This document shows positions 19,544-29,725 of a stretch of DNA of 64,000 nucleotides, in pieces. The stretch is from Sphaerospermopsis sp. SIO1G1. GTDB taxonomy: Bacteria > Cyanobacteriota > Cyanobacteriia > Cyanobacteriales > Nostocaceae. The position numbers and the translations under genes were made by a program. Below the pieces are notes generated by a model. That model was not told the DNA's origin. It made no database searches and was given only the letters and a program-made list of their open reading frames with translations. The stretch is from assembly GCA_010672785.1 (NCBI GenBank), contig JAAHFX010000008.1, forward strand, positions 19,602 to 83,601, in the 5' to 3' direction. Position 1 is the stretch's first letter. Each line of letters opens with the position of its first letter.

Positions 19544-20845
19544 TTACTTGTCTTTTTGGACTCTCCTCATAACTGAATCTGCATGAGATGGTAAACCTTC
19601 AGCCTGAGCCAGAGAGTCAATTGCTCCAGCTACTTTTTGTAGTGCTGTAGGTGAGTATTGGATTATACTAGAGTGTTTTAAGAAAGTTTCTACACCTAAA
19701 GCAGATGCGTAGCGGGCAGCACCAGATGTAGGAAGTGTATGGTTAGGCCCTGCCAAGTAGTCACCGACTGCCTCTGGTGTCGAATATCCCAGAAAAATAG
19801 CTCCTGCATGACGAACTTGGGAAATTAAAGCCCAAGGATCTTGAACTTCTAACTCCAGATGTTCTGGTGCAAACTCATTAGATAATTCTGCTGCTGCTGC
19901 CAATGATTCGACAACGATGATTAAACCATAGTGAGCAATTGCTTTTTCTGTATCTGTTCGTCGTGGATGATTTACCAATTGTTGATCTACGGCAATTTGG
20001 ACTTTTTTTGCTAACCCCGCATCAGTGGTAATTAAAATTGCTGCTGCCATTGGATCATGTTCAGCTTGAGCTAACAAGTCTGTAGCTACATGAACAGGAT
20101 CTGCTGTTTCATCAGCAATAATTAATACTTCGCTAGGACCTGCCAAGGAGTCAATGCCCACTGTGCCGTAAACTAACTTTTTAGCTAGGGTGACATAGAT
20201 ATTACCAGGACCGCTAATCACGTTTACTTTAGGAATTGTTTCTGTCCCATATGCCAACGCGGCGATCGCTTGTGCGCCACCTACTCTATATATTTCTTGA
20301 ATTCCTGCTTCTTGGGCAGCTACTAAAACAGAGGGGTTGACTGTTTTTCCACCTCTTGTTGGTGTCACCATTACTATTCGCGGGACACCTGCCACTTTAG
20401 CCGGTATAGCATTCATCAATACTGTACTGGGATAGGAAGCACGGCCTCCGGGTACGTATAAACCTGCCCGATCCACAGGTGTATAACGTTTACCCAGCAC
20501 TACTTCGTCATCACCAAAATGTACCCAACTTTTCGGTACTCTTTGACGATGAAATGCCTCTATCTGGCGACAGGCCAACTGGATAGCAGCCAACAAATCT
20601 TCTGGCACTTGTTGATAAGCTGCTTCCATTTCTAAACCTGTTACCCTGAGTTCATCTGGTTGCAAGGTTTGCTGATCAAATTCGGCTGTGTAGTGCAGTA
20701 CAGCTTTATCGCCTTGGCGCTTGACTGCTTGCAATACTTCTCTAACCGTTGCTTCTTTGTGAAGCACTTGTTGATCATGGGTACGTTCGCAGATACGTTG
20801 TATTTCGGATATAACGTCTGCCTGCTGAGTAATAATTCGCAGCAT
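19544..20845 (-). CDS. hisD: histidinol dehydrogenase
   Basis: 433 residues, standard length. Family signatures are intact: GRASYPSTVLM, the glycine-rich NAD segment GGAQAIAALAYGTE, the zinc-site region GPSEVLIIAD and FAPEHLELE, and the C-terminal AGPNHTLPTSGAARYASALGV. Catalyses the last two oxidations of histidine synthesis. The start at 20845 (MLRIITQQ) fits known proteins. Upstream lies a 1.17-kb gene-free region divergent to rpsT. Confidence 0.96.
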   Translation of the reverse strand: MLRIITQQADVISEIQRICERTHDQQVLHKEATVREVLQAVKRQGDKAVLHYTAEFDQQTLQPDELRVTGLEMEAAYQQVPEDLLAAIQLACRQIEAFHRQRVPKSWVHFGDDEVVLGKRYTPVDRAGLYVPGGRASYPSTVLMNAIPAKVAGVPRIVMVTPTRGGKTVNPSVLVAAQEAGIQEIYRVGGAQAIAALAYGTETIPKVNVISGPGNIYVTLAKKLVYGTVGIDSLAGPSEVLIIADETADPVHVATDLLAQAEHDPMAAAILITTDAGLAKKVQIAVDQQLVNHPRRTDTEKAIAHYGLIIVVESLAAAAELSNEFAPEHLELEVQDPWALISQVRHAGAIFLGYSTPEAVGDYLAGPNHTLPTSGAARYASALGVETFLKHSSIIQYSPTALQKVAGAIDSLAQAEGLPSHADSVMRRVQKDK

Positions 20846-22018
20846 GGAGTAAAGGCTATGCTAAAAATATAATATTTCTGTTTACTAAACTTGTTCAAAT
20901 CTACCTGAAGATTTGAGGTTAACTTTCTGTTTTCTTAAGAGTGACAGCACTTACTTAATTTACAGGTGTTTAGCTTGGATTAAGTCTGTTGAAATCTAAA
21001 ACCTACCCAAATCCACTTATGAGTTCTACTTCATAAGTTGCATTTATTTCCTGTTTGATTCTGGAAGTGTAGGCACTATCCAGTTTACAGTCTTAAATTT
21101 TGAGTGTTATCTATCCTACTTACTTTCGGATGTTTTAGAATTGGCTATCACCTGAAAGTTCTTTAATGTTAACACTTTTGAGGTGCTAAAGTCTAGAATC
21201 TAGCAGTAAGTAAGTAGGTTTGAGTAGATTTTTTGACTCCGATACAACCTTTACCAAAAATCTGGTTTTCAAGCTCTATCTTTTGAGAACAGTTTTCTGA
21301 TCAAATTGAGTTTAGTCATGGGCTTTGGTAAGATTCATTGGTATCAAATTAGGCTAAATGTATAGGTAGTCTATTAGATTCCACACTTGCCAGAGAGTAA
21401 ATTTTCTCTTGCAAAGCTCAAGTCTGTGCGTTTAGTCATCTTGGGATGAATTTCACCATGAACAAGGAAGTTGAGTTCCTTGGGGATTCCAGAATTTACG
21501 TTAAGTTGACACCAATGGGTAAGAGTTAATGAGAATGATTACCCGCTTTGGGTTGGAATTCATCTTGACTCTTCTTCCTAGCTTAACCTGGATTTTTTTG
21601 ATCTTGCTAATATTCTTGCTTATATTACCAATGATATTTTTTCACATTTGTCCAAACTAACAACTTTGGTAAATCACTGGTTCAGTTATCAGTTACCAGT
21701 TATCAGTTATCAGTTATCAATATCTCTAGCTGAAGCAAGAGTCTTGAAATCAGGAATATCCTTGACTGGGTGACAAGAGAGCTAAAGTTAAGACAGAGTA
21801 TAGGATGTAGAGTGTAGGGTATGGGAAAAATTAACTCTTAAAAAATCCCCATCCAACATCGGGAAAGCGTCAAAAGGCTGATTTCTCCATGCACCCTGCC
21901 CCCTGCCTCAAACTGGTGAGATTTTTTGCAGAAATTATAACATTGGCAATTTTGATGCTATATTAGTAAATCTAGTAGTGTGTGTACATATTAATCAAAA
22001 GTATTTTTGGGATTGACT
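20846..22018. other. gene-free 1.17-kb region with RNA-like pairing
   Basis: Divergent promoter space of hisD and rpsT, far longer than needed. None of the three MITE families occurs. I see several hairpins: ACTTATGA/TCATAAGT at about 21018-21041, GAGA..TTCTC near 21393, and a nested set at 21446-21564 described separately. A heptamer array (GTTATCA type) occupies 21681-21719. No protein of more than about 25 codons is convincing. Confidence 0.5.
21446..21564. ncRNA. candidate structured RNA element upstream of rpsT
   Basis: Closing helix GATGAATT (21446-21453) pairs with AATTCATC (about 21557-21564), extended by ACC/GGT. Inside it are hairpin CAAGGAA-GTTGAG-TTCCTTG (21463-21482) and hairpin GGGTAA...TTACCC (21517-21544). 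Together these draw as a three-way junction. It matches no RNA family I recognise. Strand and transcription are unknown; seen by eye only. Confidence 0.3.
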
Positions 22019-22312
22019 GTGGCTAATTCAAAGTCTGCTCTTAAACGCGCGCAAATCGGTGAACGCAATAGACTGCGGAACAAAGCATATAAATCAGCGG
22101 TAAGAACGTTGATGAAAAAATACTTGATCGCAGTAAAAGAATATGCGGCTAATCCTAGCCCAGAATTAAAACAAACTGTAGATCAGAGAATGTCTGAGGC
22201 TTACAGTAAAATTGACAAAGCTGTTAAAAAAGGTGTATTTCACCCCAACAACGGAGCTAGGAAAAAGTCAAAATTGGCTAAAAGAATCAAAGCTGTGACA
22301 CAAACAGCGTAA
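22019..22312 (+). CDS. rpsT: 30S ribosomal protein S20
   Basis: 97 residues from the GTG at 22019 ([21 protein letters not shown]), which restores the conserved S20 N-terminus; an in-frame TTG 12 bases upstream adds four atypical residues. Very basic, mostly helical, binds the 5' domain of 16S rRNA. Ends with the family's KSKLAKRIK tail. The TatD gene follows after 70 bp and is probably co-transcribed, with rpoB farther downstream, a common cyanobacterial order. Confidence 0.96.
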   Translation: MANSKSALKRAQIGERNRLRNKAYKSAVRTLMKKYLIAVKEYAANPSPELKQTVDQRMSEAYSKIDKAVKKGVFHPNNGARKKSKLAKRIKAVTQTA

Positions 22313-22382
22313 GTGGTTTAGTGATCAGCAAACAGCTGATCCAGATTTATCCTATTCTTGCCAATGGCCTCTGACAAAAACA

Positions 22383-23174
22383 ATGCGGCTAATAGACACC
22401 CACGTACATCTTAACTTTGAATTATTTCAGCCTGATTTAGCAGCAGTGCGATCGCGCTGGCAAGCAGCAGGAGTAGTACACCTAGTACATTCCTGTGTTC
22501 ATCCTGGAGAATTTTCCAGCATCCAAGCATTAGCTCACCAATTTCCTGAAATCAGCTTTGCCGTGGGATTGCATCCCCTAGATGCCGAGAAATGGCAAGA
22601 AGATACAGCGGATAAAATCAAATCCTTAGCCAGTGCTGACAGTAAAATCGTCGCCATTGGGGAAATGGGCTTGGATTTCTACAAAGCAAATAACTATGAA
22701 CAACAAGTCATGGTATTTGAAGAGCAGTTAGCGATCGCCTCAGAATTAAATTTACCAGTAATCATCCATTGTCGTGATGCAGCGTTACAGGTAAAAGAGA
22801 TATTGCAAAAATGGCGAAACAAGCAAGGGGAAAGAGTACGGGGTGTAATGCACTGCTGGGGTGGTACACCAACAGAAACCCAATGGTTTCTAGACTTGGG
22901 ATTTTATATCAGCTTTAGTGGCACAGTTACCTTTAAAAATGCCAAAACTATACAATCATCAGCAGCAATGGTGAATAATGATCGTTTATTAATTGAAACT
23001 GATTGTCCATTTCTAGCTCCCACACCCAAAAGAGGAGAGAAGCGCAACGAACCAGCTTATGTTGGTTATGTAGCACAACAATTAGCAAAAATCAGGGGAG
23101 AAACATTAGAAGCGATAGCTAACCAAACCACAGAAAATGCTTGTCAACTATTTGGACTATCTTTAAGCACATAA
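22383..23174 (+). CDS. TatD family metal-dependent hydrolase (DNase)
   Basis: 263 residues with all TatD metal-site motifs: DTHVHLNF (about 4-11), GEMGLDFY (about 93-100), VIIHCRDA (about 127-134), MHCWGG (about 157-162) and ETDCPFLAP (about 202-210). The TIM-barrel amidohydrolase fold acts as a 3'-5' exonuclease or DNase in characterised members. Lies between rpsT and rpoB on the same strand. Confidence 0.94.
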   Translation: MRLIDTHVHLNFELFQPDLAAVRSRWQAAGVVHLVHSCVHPGEFSSIQALAHQFPEISFAVGLHPLDAEKWQEDTADKIKSLASADSKIVAIGEMGLDFYKANNYEQQVMVFEEQLAIASELNLPVIIHCRDAALQVKEILQKWRNKQGERVRGVMHCWGGTPTETQWFLDLGFYISFSGTVTFKNAKTIQSSAAMVNNDRLLIETDCPFLAPTPKRGEKRNEPAYVGYVAQQLAKIRGETLEAIANQTTENACQLFGLSLST

Positions 23175-23780
23175 AAGTAATTTAGAAACTTAATATTGGT
23201 TGTAACTGGTGAAATATACCAACTCAATATAAAATGTTGCTCAAGCCAGATCACAAAACCAACAAGCAAATCACCAAACCAGAACTTTGCCATCAAATAA
23301 CTGTGATCAAGTTATTCCCTCCAACGGATTTTACATAAGTCATCATGCCTAGAGGAAGGAAATTTAAACTAACTACAGAAAATAGCCAAGTTAGAGGTAC
23401 TATAAAATCTATTTAGTCAGGTACTAGAAATTGTTAAGCATAATCACGAAAATTAAGGAAATCTAAACACACCTCCACAAGTGAATGCGGTGAATCAACA
23501 ACAAGCTCTAGCCAGATTAGTTAGACTAATAGTGCCATGACAACAGCTAGGTTCTGAGTATTAAACTATTTAAAGATTAATAAAAGTAACCGTCTTGTGA
23601 CTAAAAATCAGCAAAATAAATTTATCCTGATTCAGAACCGACCCTTATGGATTCTTCATTTTTGGGATATTACCACCATTATATGAAGAGGCGTGTTAAA
23701 AATACAGCAGCATAGTACAGGAAGATTAAGAATACCACCACATTCTTGTTCCACAAGCAACGAGAACATATCCAACTTAC
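23175..23780. other. 606-bp leader/promoter region of the rpoB operon
   Basis: No MITE or heptamer array and no convincing gene. AT-rich, with the expected space for the rpoBC1C2 promoters and a long leader. I see no family of regulatory element that I can name. Confidence 0.45.
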
Positions 23781-23984
23781 TTGATCAACTTGACTGCCAC
23801 TAAAAACATTACTCCTCTTCAAATATATATTACAGATTTTATCGCTGCGGACAACTTTGAACCAATCAAAAAGGTATTTCTAACCCAGATTACCCAGGAT
23901 GAAGGAACAAAGCCAAAACTGGAAACACCAGCACAGCAGCACTCAAGCGAAAGTTTAACCAGGTTGACAAAGGTAGAGGCATGA
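23781..23984 (+). CDS. possible small leader protein overlapping rpoB start
   Basis: 67 codons starting with TTG. Its TGA overlaps the rpoB ATG as ATGA (23981-23984), the arrangement of translational coupling. The product is polar and has no recognisable domain, and the start codon is weak with no obvious ribosome site. It may be chance. The overlap and absence of other features are the only support; conservation of reading frame in relatives would decide. Confidence 0.25.
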   Translation: MINLTATKNITPLQIYITDFIAADNFEPIKKVFLTQITQDEGTKPKLETPAQQHSSESLTRLTKVEA

Positions 23985-26900
23985 CTAACGAAACATATAT
24001 GGAACCAGCCTTTCTGTTGCCAGACTTGATTGAAATCCAGCGATCAAGCTTTCGCTGGTTTTTAGAGGAAGGATTAATAGAAGAGTTGAGTTCTTTTAGT
24101 CCAATTACAGACTACACAGGCAAATTAGAACTACACTTTTTAGGACATAACTATAGACTCAAAGAACCTAAATATAGCGTCGAAGAATCAAAACGACGTG
24201 ATAGCACTTATGCAGTACAGATGTATGTCCCTACCAGACTTTTAAATAAAGAAACAGGGGATATTAAAGAACAAGAAGTATTTATAGGTGATCTACCCCT
24301 AATGACAGATCGGGGTACATTTATTATCAACGGTGCAGAGCGAGTAATTGTAAACCAAATCGTTAGATCACCAGGAGTTTATTACAAATCAGAAATTGAC
24401 AAAAACGGACGCAGGACTTATTCTGCCAGCTTAATCCCTAACCGGGGGGCATGGCTCAAATTTGAAACAGACCGTAATGATTTAGTGTGGGTGAGAATAG
24501 ATAAAACCCGCAAACTATCGGCCCAGGTACTCCTGAAAGCACTAGGCTTATCAGACAACGAAATCTTCGATGCCCTGCGCCATCCCGAATACTTTCAAAA
24601 AACCATCGAAAAAGAAGGGCAATTTTCTGAAGAAGAAGCCCTGATGGAATTATATCGTAAACTCCGTCCAGGTGAGCCGCCAACCGTACTAGGTGGGCAA
24701 CAACTATTAGAATCCCGCTTCTTTGACCCCAAGCGCTATGACTTGGGCAGAGTAGGTAGATATAAACTTAACAAAAAACTCCGTCTCTCCGTTCCAGATA
24801 GTGTCCGCGTCCTCACCCCTGGAGATATCCTCGCAGCCATAGACTACCTGATCAACCTAGAATATGACATTGGCAGCATTGATGATATTGATCATTTAGG
24901 AAATCGTCGAGTCAGAAGTGTAGGAGAACTCTTACAGAACCAAGTCAGAGTAGGGCTAAACCGCTTAGAGCGGATTATTAGGGAAAGAATGACAGTATCT
25001 GATGCCGAAGTTCTCACCCCCGCATCCCTAGTTAACCCCAAACCCTTAGTAGCAGCAATCAAAGAATTTTTTGGTTCTAGCCAACTAAGTCAATTCATGG
25101 ATCAAACAAATCCCCTAGCAGAACTAACCCATAAACGCCGACTCAGCGCCTTGGGACCTGGAGGATTAACCAGAGAAAGGGCAGGCTTTGCAGTTAGAGA
25201 TATTCATCCTAGTCATTACGGACGGATCTGTCCCATTGAAACCCCAGAAGGGCCAAACGCTGGATTGATTGGGTCACTAGCTACCCATGCCCGTGTCAAC
25301 AAATATGGATTTTTAGAAACACCTTTCCGACCCGTAGAAAACGGTAAAGTAAAATTTGATATTCCACCTGTATACATGACCGCAGATGAAGAAGACGATC
25401 TGCGAACTGCCACAGGTGACGTACCATTAGACGAAAATGGCTACATCAAAGGGCCTCAAGTACCTGTTCGTTATCGGCAAGATTGGACAACCACCAGTCC
25501 GGAACAGGTAGACTATGTAGCTGTTTCTCCTGTGCAAATTGTCTCCGTCGCTACCAGCATGATTCCCTTCTTGGAACATGACGACGCGAACAGAGCCTTG
25601 ATGGGGTCAAATATGCAGCGTCAAGCAGTCCCCCTACTCAAACCGGAACGACCCTTGGTGGGAACAGGCTTAGAAGCTCAAGCCGCTAGAGACTCTGGGA
25701 TGGTAATTGTATCTCGGACAGATGGGGACGTAGTGTATGTAGACGCTAACGAAATTCGGGTGAGAGTCAGAGAAAAAACCATCACAAGCGGAACAGAAAT
25801 ATCTGAACCACCCAAACACCAAGAAATTAGATATCCACTCTCAAAATATCAGCGCTCCAACCAAGACACCTGTTTAAACCAAAAACCACTAGTGAGGATT
25901 GGGGAAAAGGTAGTAACAGGTCAAGTACTAGCCGATGGTTCATCCACAGAAGGAGGAGAACTAGCATTAGGGCAAAACATCATTGTCACCTATATGCCCT
26001 GGGAAGGTTACAATTATGAAGACGCAATTTTAATTTCCGAGAGATTGGTTCAGGATGATATTTACACTTCCATTCACATTGAAAAATATGAAATAGAAGC
26101 CAGACAAACCAAACTCGGACCAGAAGAAATCACCAGAGAAATTCCCAATGTAGGGGAAGATGCCCTCCGACAATTAGATGAACAAGGTATCATCCGGATT
26201 GGTGCATGGGTGGAAGCAGGTGACATTCTCGTGGGTAAAGTTACCCCCAAAGGAGAATCTGACCAACCTCCAGAAGAAAAACTACTACGAGCAATATTTG
26301 GTGAAAAAGCTCGTGATGTTCGGGATAACTCCTTACGAGTTCCCAATGGTGAAAAAGGAAGAGTTGTAGATGTACGCTTATTTACCAGGGAACAAGGAGA
26401 TGAACTACCACCAGGAGCAAACATGGTGGTACGGGTTTACGTTGCCCAAAAACGGAAAATCCAAGTGGGTGACAAAATGGCAGGAAGACATGGTAACAAA
26501 GGAATTATTTCCCGGATCCTGCCCATTGAAGATATGCCCTACTTACCTGATGGTTCACCAGTAGATATAGTTCTCAATCCCTTGGGTGTACCTAGTCGTA
26601 TGAACGTAGGTCAGGTATTTGAATGTTTATTGGGATGGGCTGGTCATAACTTAGGGGTGAGGTTTAAAATTACACCCTTTGACGAAATGTATGGAGAGGA
26701 GTCATCTCGGCGAATTGTTCACGGTAAATTACAGGAAGCAAGAGACGAAACTGGCAAAGATTGGTTATATAACCCAGACAATGCCGGTAAAATCATGGTC
26801 TATGATGGGCGGACTGGTGAACCATTTGACCATCCTGTCACCGTAGGTGTGGCCTATATGCTGAAACTGGTGCATTTAGTAGATGATAAAATTCATGCTC

Positions 26901-27319
26901 GTTCTACAGGTCCTTATTCCTTGGTGACACAGCAGCCCTTGGGTGGTAAAGCTCAACAAGGTGGACAAAGGTTTGGAGAAATGGAAGTGTGGGCGCTGGA
27001 AGCATTTGGTGCAGCTTACACCTTACAGGAATTGTTAACAGTGAAGTCCGATGATATGCAAGGTCGGAATGAAGCATTAAATGCCATTGTTAAAGGTAAA
27101 GCTATTCCTCGTCCAGGAACACCTGAATCCTTCAAAGTATTAATGCGAGAATTACAATCTTTGGGTTTAGACATCGCCGTACACAAGGTAGAAACCCAAG
27201 CCGATGGTAGCTCTTTGGATGTAGAAGTTGACCTCATGGCAGATCAAAATTCTCGTCGCACACCACCTCGTCCTACCTATCAATCACTTTCCCGTGAGTC
27301 TTTGGAAGAGGAAGAATAA
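23981..27319 (+). CDS. rpoB: DNA-directed RNA polymerase subunit beta
   Basis: 1112 residues, the cyanobacterial length. Starts [15 protein letters not shown]. Contains the rifampicin-region and core motifs: [20 protein letters not shown] (about 410-430), the active-site lysine region [12 protein letters not shown] (about 830), and the C-terminal clamp segment [15 protein letters not shown] (about 988). First gene of rpoB-rpoC1-rpoC2. A 204-bp spacer that has been invaded by repeats separates it from rpoC1. Confidence 0.98.
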   Translation: MTNETYMEPAFLLPDLIEIQRSSFRWFLEEGLIEELSSFSPITDYTGKLELHFLGHNYRLKEPKYSVEESKRRDSTYAVQMYVPTRLLNKETGDIKEQEVFIGDLPLMTDRGTFIINGAERVIVNQIVRSPGVYYKSEIDKNGRRTYSASLIPNRGAWLKFETDRNDLVWVRIDKTRKLSAQVLLKALGLSDNEIFDALRHPEYFQKTIEKEGQFSEEEALMELYRKLRPGEPPTVLGGQQLLESRFFDPKRYDLGRVGRYKLNKKLRLSVPDSVRVLTPGDILAAIDYLINLEYDIGSIDDIDHLGNRRVRSVGELLQNQVRVGLNRLERIIRERMTVSDAEVLTPASLVNPKPLVAAIKEFFGSSQLSQFMDQTNPLAELTHKRRLSALGPGGLTRERAGFAVRDIHPSHYGRICPIETPEGPNAGLIGSLATHARVNKYGFLETPFRPVENGKVKFDIPPVYMTADEEDDLRTATGDVPLDENGYIKGPQVPVRYRQDWTTTSPEQVDYVAVSPVQIVSVATSMIPFLEHDDANRALMGSNMQRQAVPLLKPERPLVGTGLEAQAARDSGMVIVSRTDGDVVYVDANEIRVRVREKTITSGTEISEPPKHQEIRYPLSKYQRSNQDTCLNQKPLVRIGEKVVTGQVLADGSSTEGGELALGQNIIVTYMPWEGYNYEDAILISERLVQDDIYTSIHIEKYEIEARQTKLGPEEITREIPNVGEDALRQLDEQGIIRIGAWVEAGDILVGKVTPKGESDQPPEEKLLRAIFGEKARDVRDNSLRVPNGEKGRVVDVRLFTREQGDELPPGANMVVRVYVAQKRKIQVGDKMAGRHGNKGIISRILPIEDMPYLPDGSPVDIVLNPLGVPSRMNVGQVFECLLGWAGHNLGVRFKITPFDEMYGEESSRRIVHGKLQEARDETGKDWLYNPDNAGKIMVYDGRTGEPFDHPVTVGVAYMLKLVHLVDDKIHARSTGPYSLVTQQPLGGKAQQGGQRFGEMEVWALEAFGAAYTLQELLTVKSDDMQGRNEALNAIVKGKAIPRPGTPESFKVLMRELQSLGLDIAVHKVETQADGSSLDVEVDLMADQNSRRTPPRPTYQSLSRESLEEEE

Positions 27320-27320
27320 A

Positions 27321-27386
27321 AATTAAGAATTAAGAATGTAGAATTAAGAATTAAAAATATTCTCAATTCTGAATTCTTAATTCTTT
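27321..27386. repeat. heptamer array and long hairpin in rpoB-rpoC1 spacer
   Basis: Five 7-bp units of AATTAAG type (27321-27355). The 13-bp arm AGAATTAAGAATT (27340-27352) is exactly complementary to AATTCTTAATTCT (27372-27384), so transcripts could form a strong AT hairpin inside the operon. There is no following T-run of terminator type. Confidence 0.8.
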
Positions 27387-27478
27387 AGGACTTACGCAGA
27401 AGTTACGGAAGAATGAACCACGAAGCACACTAAGAAAACGAAGGTAAGAGGTCTTGAGAGCTATTTTGCGTAAGTCCT
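27387..27478. mobile_element. MITE-1 copy inside the rpoB-rpoC1 spacer, core type C
   Basis: AGGACTTACGCA...TTGCGTAAGTCCT, 92 bp, core AGAAGTTACGGAAGAATGAA shared with the copy at 419. It ends 45 bp before the rpoC1 ATG and must be co-transcribed with the operon. Confidence 0.85.
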
Positions 27479-27523
27479 ATTCTAAATTCCTGCTGATTTT
27501 TAAATTTTTCATTTTTAATTGCC

Positions 27524-29401
27524 ATGCGCTCTGTTCAATCTAATCAATTTGACTACGTAAAAATCGGACTTGCTTCACCGGATCGGATTCGGACTTGGGG
27601 TGAGCGGACTTTACCTAATGGTCAAGTAGTAGGTGAAGTAACCAAACCAGAAACCATCAATTACCGTACCCTGAAACCAGAAATGGATGGGTTATTTTGT
27701 GAGCGGATTTTTGGCCCTGCTAAGGATTGGGAATGTCACTGCGGTAAATATAAAAGAGTACGACATCGGGGTATAGTCTGCGAGCGCTGTGGTGTAGAAG
27801 TAACAGAATCACGGGTGCGTCGTCACCGTATGGGCTTTATCAAACTAGCTGCACCAGTCGCCCATGTTTGGTATCTCAAAGGTATTCCCAGCTACATTGC
27901 CATACTACTAGATATGCCTTTGCGGGATGTAGAACAAATAGTTTATTTCAACTCCTATGTAGTCTTAGCACCTGGTAATGCCGATACTCTCACCTATAAA
28001 CAACTATTGACAGAAGACCAGTGGATTGAAATAGAAGATGCCATTTATAGTGAAGATTCCGAACTGGTAGGTGTAGAAGTAGGAATTGGGGCTGAAGCTC
28101 TATTAAGACTATTAGCAGATATTAACTTAGAGCAAGAAGCAGAAGGTCTAAGGGAAGAAATTAATAACGCCAAAGGACAAAAACGCGCCAAATTAATCAA
28201 AAGATTGCGGGTAATTGATAACTTTATTGCCACTGGTTCAAAACCAGAGTGGATGGTAATGTCATACATTCCCGTCATTCCCCCTGACTTGCGGCCAATG
28301 GTGCAATTAGATGGGGGTAGATTTGCCACCAGTGACTTGAATGACTTGTACCGTCGGGTGATTAACCGTAACAATCGCTTGGCTAGGTTACAGGAAATAC
28401 TTGCTCCAGAGATCATCGTCCGTAACGAGAAACGGATGTTACAAGAAGCAGTAGATGCTCTAATTGACAATGGTCGCCGAGGAAGAACAGTTGTTGGAGC
28501 AAATAACCGTCCGTTGAAATCCTTGTCTGACATCATTGAAGGTAAACAAGGACGCTTCCGACAAAACCTGTTAGGTAAACGGGTAGACTATTCAGGACGT
28601 TCTGTCATTGTAGTTGGGCCAAAGCTGCAAATTCACCAATGCGGTTTACCCAGGGAAATGGCAATTGAGTTGTTTCAACCATTTGTAATTAACCGCCTAA
28701 TTCGTTCAGGCATGGTAAACAACATCAAAGCCGCCAAAAAATTGATTTCTCGGAACGACCCCAGTGTTTGGGATGTTTTAGAAGAAGTAATAGAAGGGCA
28801 TCCGGTCATGTTAAACCGAGCGCCCACTTTGCACAGATTAGGTATTCAGGCTTTTGAGCCAATTTTAGTAGAAGGTAGAGCAATTCAACTTCATCCCTTA
28901 GTCTGTCCGGCCTTTAACGCCGACTTTGATGGAGACCAAATGGCGGTTCATGTACCTTTATCTTTAGAAAGTCAATCTGAAGCCAGACTGTTGATGTTGG
29001 CTTCCAATAATATTCTTTCACCTGCAACCGGTAAACCCATTGTCACCCCTAGCCAAGATATGGTTTTGGGAGCGTATTACTTAACCGCAGAAAACCCCGC
29101 TGCCACCAAAGGTAAAGATAATTTCTTTGCCTCCCTGGATGACGTAATTATGGCTCATCAAGAGCGGCAAGTAGACCTTCATGCCTATGTTTACGTGCGA
29201 TTTGATGGGGAAATGCAGACTGGAGAACCAGACAAAGAACCCTTAGAAGTTGTTGAAAATGAAGATGGCACGAGAACTTTGATATACAAATTCCGCCGTG
29301 TCCGTGAAGATGCCCAAGGCAATTTGATTTCTCAGTATATTTACACCACTCCTGGCAGAGTAATTTATAACCAAGCAATTCAGGAAGCGTTAGCAAGCTA
29401 G
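27524..29401 (+). CDS. rpoC1: DNA-directed RNA polymerase subunit gamma (N-terminal half of beta')
   Basis: 625 residues. N-terminal zinc site [20 protein letters not shown] (about 71-90) and the catalytic Mg-binding [12 protein letters not shown] (Asn465 to His476). A separate gamma subunit is a hallmark of cyanobacterial and plastid polymerases. The ATG at 27524 ([20 protein letters not shown]) matches the family. The spacer to rpoC2 is unusually long (324 bp) and repeat-filled. Confidence 0.98.
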   Translation: MRSVQSNQFDYVKIGLASPDRIRTWGERTLPNGQVVGEVTKPETINYRTLKPEMDGLFCERIFGPAKDWECHCGKYKRVRHRGIVCERCGVEVTESRVRRHRMGFIKLAAPVAHVWYLKGIPSYIAILLDMPLRDVEQIVYFNSYVVLAPGNADTLTYKQLLTEDQWIEIEDAIYSEDSELVGVEVGIGAEALLRLLADINLEQEAEGLREEINNAKGQKRAKLIKRLRVIDNFIATGSKPEWMVMSYIPVIPPDLRPMVQLDGGRFATSDLNDLYRRVINRNNRLARLQEILAPEIIVRNEKRMLQEAVDALIDNGRRGRTVVGANNRPLKSLSDIIEGKQGRFRQNLLGKRVDYSGRSVIVVGPKLQIHQCGLPREMAIELFQPFVINRLIRSGMVNNIKAAKKLISRNDPSVWDVLEEVIEGHPVMLNRAPTLHRLGIQAFEPILVEGRAIQLHPLVCPAFNADFDGDQMAVHVPLSLESQSEARLLMLASNNILSPATGKPIVTPSQDMVLGAYYLTAENPAATKGKDNFFASLDDVIMAHQERQVDLHAYVYVRFDGEMQTGEPDKEPLEVVENEDGTRTLIYKFRRVREDAQGNLISQYIYTTPGRVIYNQAIQEALAS

Positions 29402-29454
29402 GTGATTGGGAACTGGTGATTGGGGATTGGGGATTGGGGATTGGTGATTGGGGA
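29401..29454. repeat. heptamer array (GGTGATT/GGGGATT)n after rpoC1
   Basis: Seven to eight 7-bp units starting on the last base of the rpoC1 stop codon, within the rpoC1-rpoC2 spacer. Confidence 0.85.
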
Positions 29455-29552
29455 AGATTAGATTAATAACCCAATACCTGATGCCCAATACTCCATGCCC
29501 TTTATCGGTGGACAAGGAACGTAAAAATTAGGCAGGGGCAGGGGGAAAATTA

Positions 29553-29696
29553 AAAACTTATTCTCAGTCTCTCAAAGTCGAAAAAGTGCAAATTTTTCAA
29601 CCAAGCACTCAACCTCTAAAATCTTGCATTTATTGAAAATTGAAAGAGTCTCAAACACCTTACCTGCAATGTTTTCAGATTTATTCAGCAAACCCT
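29553..29696. mobile_element. MITE-2 partial copy in rpoC1-rpoC2 spacer
   Basis: Right end TTATTCAGCAAACCCT is intact (29681-29696). Landmarks AAAAAGTGCAAATTTTTCAA, AAGCACT, CTTGCATTT and ACCTGCAATGTTTTCAGATT precede it. The left end is missing. About 30 bp before the rpoC2 start codon. Confidence 0.65.
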
Positions 29697-29725
29697 AAAT
29701 AAATAATGACTAAGGAATAAAAACA

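Noticed and set aside
21454..21530. Short peptide frame MNKEVEFLGDSRIYVK in the gene-free region
   Set aside because: Only 23 codons, no ribosome site, and it coincides with the proposed RNA hairpins.
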